Shown: one piece after another, positions 12,901 to 18,900 of the stretch
How the letters are laid out: each line of letters opens with the position of its first letter
How positions within the stretch are numbered: the stretch's first letter is position 1
Source: Atkinsonella hypoxylon
Lineage: Eukaryota > Ascomycota > Sordariomycetes > Hypocreales > Clavicipitaceae
Assembly (NCBI GenBank): GCA_000729835.1
Contig: JFHB01000199.1
Coordinates: 1-56,007 of the forward strand
DNA length: 56,007 bases
Direction: 5' to 3'
Position numbers and translations under genes: made by a program
The notes under the pieces: model-generated
Seen by the model: the letters and a program-made list of their open reading frames with translations, nothing else
Database searches by the model: none
Told to the model about the DNA's origin: nothing

Positions 12901-15900
12901 TTGACGAGGATGGATATCCCGCGCTCGTGCAAGTTGTCTGCGCCAGTGATGCTGTGCCATGGCACATTACAACCTCGGACGAGCTTCCCTACCAACATAA
13001 AGAGAAACAGCAGCAACAGCTTCATGTAGAGGTGAGTCTAGGAACTCGTCTCGCTTTCTTCGGCTTGGTGAAGACTTCGAGCAGTGGCACATACTTTCAG
13101 TTGACAAGACACCACTCAATCTACGACGGATGGTCCACGAATTTGTTATGGGATGACTTTAAATATGCCTATAAGAGTGGATGTAGCCCTCCATCACGAA
13201 CTCCTTTCCGCTGCTATGTCCAGTATCTGGAGAGCCTTGACAGAAGTGCCATTACGGATTTCTGGAAAAAGGAGCTCGATGGATTCCATGCTGAGCACTA
13301 TCCCGCGAACGTCCAGAGTCAATCCTTGCTGTCCGAGGCAGGCACATCTTCTGTAAACTTGACGTACAAAGTCGACAAAAGGCTTGATCATGTCATCAAC
13401 AACTTCGGCTTTCAGCAGGTTGCAAGAGGGGCTTGGGCTCTGGTTTTGGCACTTGTCAGCAGATGGCCCTCTCAGACCTATGACATCTGTTTTGGTTCCG
13501 TGGTTTCAGGGAGAATGGGAGCCCTGGATGCCATCGAAGACATCGCCGGCCCTACTATGAGCACTGTCCCAATACGGATCATGGTTGATATGACCGAGCC
13601 AGTAGCTCAATACCTCCAGCGCATCCGAGATAATGCCTTGGTCATGACAAGCTTTGAGCACGTCGGTATAAGCAATATCAAGCAAATAAGCAAGGAGGCG
13701 AGAGCGGCTTGCCAATTCCGGAATATCCTCGTGGTGCAACCTCCCAAAGCTGAGTCTGCCGGCAGTGCAGATGAGCTAGACAGTATATGCGAAGCTGTTG
13801 GTCAAGACGCCATGTCGCAACCTTACAGTCTGGTCGTTGAATGCCTACAGAATTCCGATCGTGGGGACTTTTCTCTGAGCGCTAGCTTCGAGAAAGCTGT
13901 ACTTGATGAAGTTGAGGTACGCACTATACTGGAAATCTTCTCACGCGTCATAAAGCTTTTCAGCGAGACTAGCCGAGGAGGCACTTCGTTAGGCGATCTG
14001 CTCCATGATGTCGCCAGAATCGAGGATTATGGGCAGATGCTTGCTTTTAACGGCCTTGCTCTCCCAAGGTCCACGCTCTGTCTTCATGAGATCTTCGAGC
14101 GGAGCGCAAGGTCAAACCCACGCCGCATTGCAGTGCTTGCGCATGATCAAGAGCTCACATATGAGGCACTGGAGGAAGTATCTAGCCTTCTAGCAAGTTA
14201 TTTACGACAAAAGCTGGGACTTGGTACGAGTAGCTTAGTGCCCATGTGTTTCGAGAAGTCGTCTTTCATGGTTATTACCATGTTGGCCATCATGAAGGCA
14301 GGGGGAGCTTATGTCCCGCTGGACCCTTCTCACCCGTCAGGCCGGATTCGGGCCATGATTGACCAGTGCAAGTCGGACTTCGTCCTAGTTTCTGCGGCTC
14401 AGGAGGCTCGCATCTCTCACACAACTAGCTCACAGAATGTGGTAGTCAGTATGTCTCTTCTCAGGCTACTTAGCCACGAGAAGAACAAACAAATGATCGC
14501 TCTGCCACCGCCTAAAATCGGTCCACAGAATCTCGCTTACATGATATTTACCTCTGGCAGCACTGGAAGGCCCAAGGGAGTGTTGATGGAGCACGGCAGC
14601 GTGGCTGTAAGCATGATGCAATATGCTGGTTCCTTTAATTATGCGAATGGAAAAGGGTTCAGAGTTCTACAGTTCAGCTCTTACACCTTTGACGTGAGCG
14701 TAGCAGAGATATTCTCCACGTTGGCATCTGGCGGGACAGTGTGTATCCCGACAGAGGAGGACCGATTGACTGATCTCGTCGGCGTTATAACGAGGATGAA
14801 AGTCAACGTGGCTTTTCTAACGCCAACCATGGCCAATATATTACAACCAAGCGATGTCCCAACCCTTGAAGTACTATGCATGACTGGGGAGGCTATGACG
14901 GCCTCGCTTGTTCAAGTTTGGTGCGAGGCCCCCAATACCAGACTTTTCAACGCCTATGGACCAACAGAGGCGGCAGTTCATTGTGCTGTCGGTCGAATAG
15001 AACGTAAAACGGGTCACAGAAACATCGGGACATCTTTCGGTGGGCAGTTGTGGGTTGTCCACCCTGAGGATCACACGAAATTGCAGCCAGTGGGTTGTAC
15101 CGGAGAGCTAGTGGTATCAGGTGCGACTCTGGCGCGAGGGTATCTCGACAACGCTGAACAGACAGCAAAGGCATTTATCAATGATGTTGTCTGGTTTAAG
15201 GGCGTCGAACCTCGGAGAATCTATAAGACAGGGGACGTTGTGCGATACAGAGGTGATGGAACTATGGAGTTTATGGGCAGAAAAGATGGATCCCAAGTCA
15301 AATTCCATGGCCAGCGAATTGAACTAGGTGAGATTGAGGCTGCAATAAAATCTTGTGATAGAGATGGAACTCTCCTCAACGTCGCAGTTGAGAAGATACC
15401 TTTCTCAGGGAGGGATTCCCTTGTTGCTTTCTTCCAGATCAAGACCTCATCAACGCCAATGGGGACGACACAAGATCTTCTTATTCCTTGCCGCAATATC
15501 CCCCACGATGTGAGGACTTTTGTTCGGGATACTTTAGCGTCGCTCCGGGACTTCCTACCGCAGTATATGATACCCTCGCTCTTCCTGCCTATGTCAAGAT
15601 GGTCCCATAGTGCTTCTGGCAAAACAGATCGCCAATTGCTCCGCAAGTTGGCAGCCGATCTCAGCGAGACTGATGAGGACATCTACCGCACTATCGATGA
15701 TATGGATGATGGTGTTTATGAAAAAGTCGCGGGCGATGACGACAAAGCTATACATGACGGGAAGAGTCAGAGTCTTAAAAAGCCTGGTATCCACGGTTAT
15801 CACCACAGTTTTCGTTCGTCACCATGGGCTATTGACTTGGTTACTAGTCTTTGGAGGAAAGTTCTTGGTCGTGATGCCAATTTCCAGCCTGCTTTGAATC

Positions 15901-18900
15901 AAGACTTTTTCAGCCTTGGTGGGGACTCCGTCTCAGTTATCTTCCTGGTTGCCGAGTTTAGACGAGCGGAAGTTCACGTCACAGTCAGTGATATATATCA
16001 GCACAAAACCGTATCCAGCATGGTAGATCTCATACTGTCACGCCAAAGGCTTAGCCAAGACACATCATCGAACTTACCTCATGCCATTACCAACCATATG
16101 AATAAGCCCTTCTCTTTGGTGCAGGCGAAGGGGGTTGAGGTACAATGCCTGCGGAACGAAGTAGCGTCGGAGCTCAATATCAGCCCTGACTCTATCCAAG
16201 ATGTGTACCCGTGCACCTCCCTTCAAGAAGGCATCATATTTCTCTCGGAGAGGGTTGAAGGCTCTTACCATGCCCGCCTCAGCATATTGATGCCTCGTCG
16301 ATTGAACCTAGAAAGGCTACACAGCGCCATTCAGAACTTGGTACGAATGCATGACATCCTCCGTACAAGGATCATCTTCCACGGGACTCTGGGTAGTTTG
16401 CAGGTTGTCTTGACGGCAGAGGCACACCTTCGAGAGACAGAGAGGTTGAAATTGATGAAGGATGATGAATCCATTCGCTTCGGCTACGGGCTTCCGCTAC
16501 ATCAGCACTTCCTCGTGGCTCGGGACAACAGAATCTACCTCGAATTTGACTGCCACCATTCAATATATGACGGCTGGTCTCTGCCACTGCTCATGGAAGA
16601 CCTCCGCCGTCTGTATTACCAAGGTACTAGCCGTTTCCCAGAGCCTGCGCCTGTGCCATTCAAGGATTTGGTTGCCTACGTCCACAGCCCGTCTGTCACT
16701 GAGGCTGCGGACAACTTCTGGGGCAAATACTTGCAAGCCGCAGTCATGTCCGACTTCCCGGAACTGGCAGGTCGCACACATGACTCTATTCGCGCAACAG
16801 CATACTACGAACGCCAGATTTCACTCAATGCCGTCGATGTTTCAAAGGACAAGACTATGGCCACGGTCCTGACTGCCGCCTGGTCACTCGTGATTTCTCG
16901 GCATACCACTTCCAGCGACGTTTGTTTTGGGGTGCTTCTTTCAGGGAGAAATGCCCCTGTTCCTGGAATTGAAGGCATCAGGGGCCCGACTATCAACACT
17001 GTCCCATTCCGGGTCGTACTAGATTATCAAAACGCCACGATAGCCGCCACGCTCGACCGCGTCCAGTGCCACATGCTTGATATGATTCCATATCAGTTTA
17101 CAAGCCTGTCAAAACTGAGTAAAGCATTTTCAGACGGCCATGGCCAATTTGGAAGTCTTCTTTCTATCCAGACAGGTGGACCAGCTGCTCGAGAAGATGA
17201 CACAGATACCTGCGGTTCCGACTTCAACATTGCCTCGCCACCAGTAGGGGATAAAGGGGCTCAAATCTTCTTTGGAGAGCCCTATCCCTTGTTTCTAGCA
17301 GTAGACGTTGATCAGAGCAATGGAAACATTGTCGTCAGCTCCCAGTATGACCCTGAAATAATATCTGGTGATCATGTTGGCCGTATTCTTGGCCAATACG
17401 AGCTAGTTATCCGCCAGTTGGTCAACGCCGAGCTCCAGGATGTTCCACTACGCGATGTCGAGTTGCTTTCAGACGCTGACAAGCAGTGTCTCTTAGGCTG
17501 GGCCGGAGAACCCATTGAGCGTGGTGATGTGTGTGTGCACGAGATGATCGAGAAGATCGCCGCAGAACATCCTCATCATCAGGCCATTGAGGGTTTTTCT
17601 GAGTCCTTATCGTATGGGCAACTAGATCAACAATCTAATGCCTTGGCCAGCCACATATTGAAACTTCGTGAAGGCAACATTTATAGTGGTGTGACAATTC
17701 CAGTCTGGATGGAGACGTCTCCCACAGCGATCGTGGTTATTCTCGCCGTCCTAAAGCTCGGGGCCAGCTATGTACCGCTTGACCATCGCTTCCCTGTTGC
17801 ACGAGCCGAGTACATTACTCAAGATATATCCGCCAGAATCATGCTGGTCTCGAAAGAAAAGTCTTTTATAGCGGCGGAGCTGGTAGAGAAATTACAGAGC
17901 CAGAACAAAACTGCGCCAACGATCGTCCAAGTAGATGCCGTAATTGAGACAATACGGACTCTAGAGAGCCCTATTACCTGTTTTACTCCGCCATATCTAG
18001 CATCAAAGACCTCCGACCTGGCATACGTGATATATACGTCTGGAAGCACTGGACAGCCCAAAGGCGTCATGATGGAACACTGGGCTCTTACAGCCACAGT
18101 CAAAGAACAAGCAATTACGTACGGCTTCGACTACAACACACGCATGTTTGGCCTCGCCAGTCTCAGCTGGGACCCTAGCTTGTTGGAGATCTTTGCTGTA
18201 CTTACCCACGGTGGTTGTCTATGTATTCCCACTGAAGACGAGCGCAACGGATGCATGGAGTTAGTTGACAGCATCAATCGGCACAGAGCAAACCAAATCA
18301 GCACATCACCAGCGGTAGCCTCGCTGATTGACCTCCGACTAACTCCAACCGTCAAGGTCATCAGTCTTGGAGGGGAGGTGATACGTGAGGAGAACATCAT
18401 CAACGCACACCAAGCAGGCGTCCGTCTCTTCAACATATATGGCCCTAGCGAGGCATGTATCGACGCTATTGTGCACCGCAACGTCGTTCCTGGCGTTAGT
18501 CCACAGAACATCGGATGGCCAATGTCTAGCCAGGTTTGGATTGTAGATCCTACAGACCCCAAGAAGCTGGTACCACCGGGATGCACCGGCGAGCTTGCGC
18601 TGTCTGGCACCCTAGCCCGCGGATACTTGAATGATGAAGTGAAGACGGCACGAACTTTCCTAGCCGATTGTCCTTTCGCCTCGCCACTGTATTTGACGGG
18701 TGATCTTGGGCGTTATGAGATGGATGGCTCGATATACTTTCTTGGCCGCAAGGACCGCCAAGTCAAGTTAAATGGACAGCGGGTGGAACTCGGCGATATT
18801 GAGAACGCCATTAGGACTCTATGCCCGCAGAATGGCGTTGCCGTGGATTATTTCTCAGCTTCCGACAATGACAAGAAGTTGCTCGTCGTCTATCTCACGC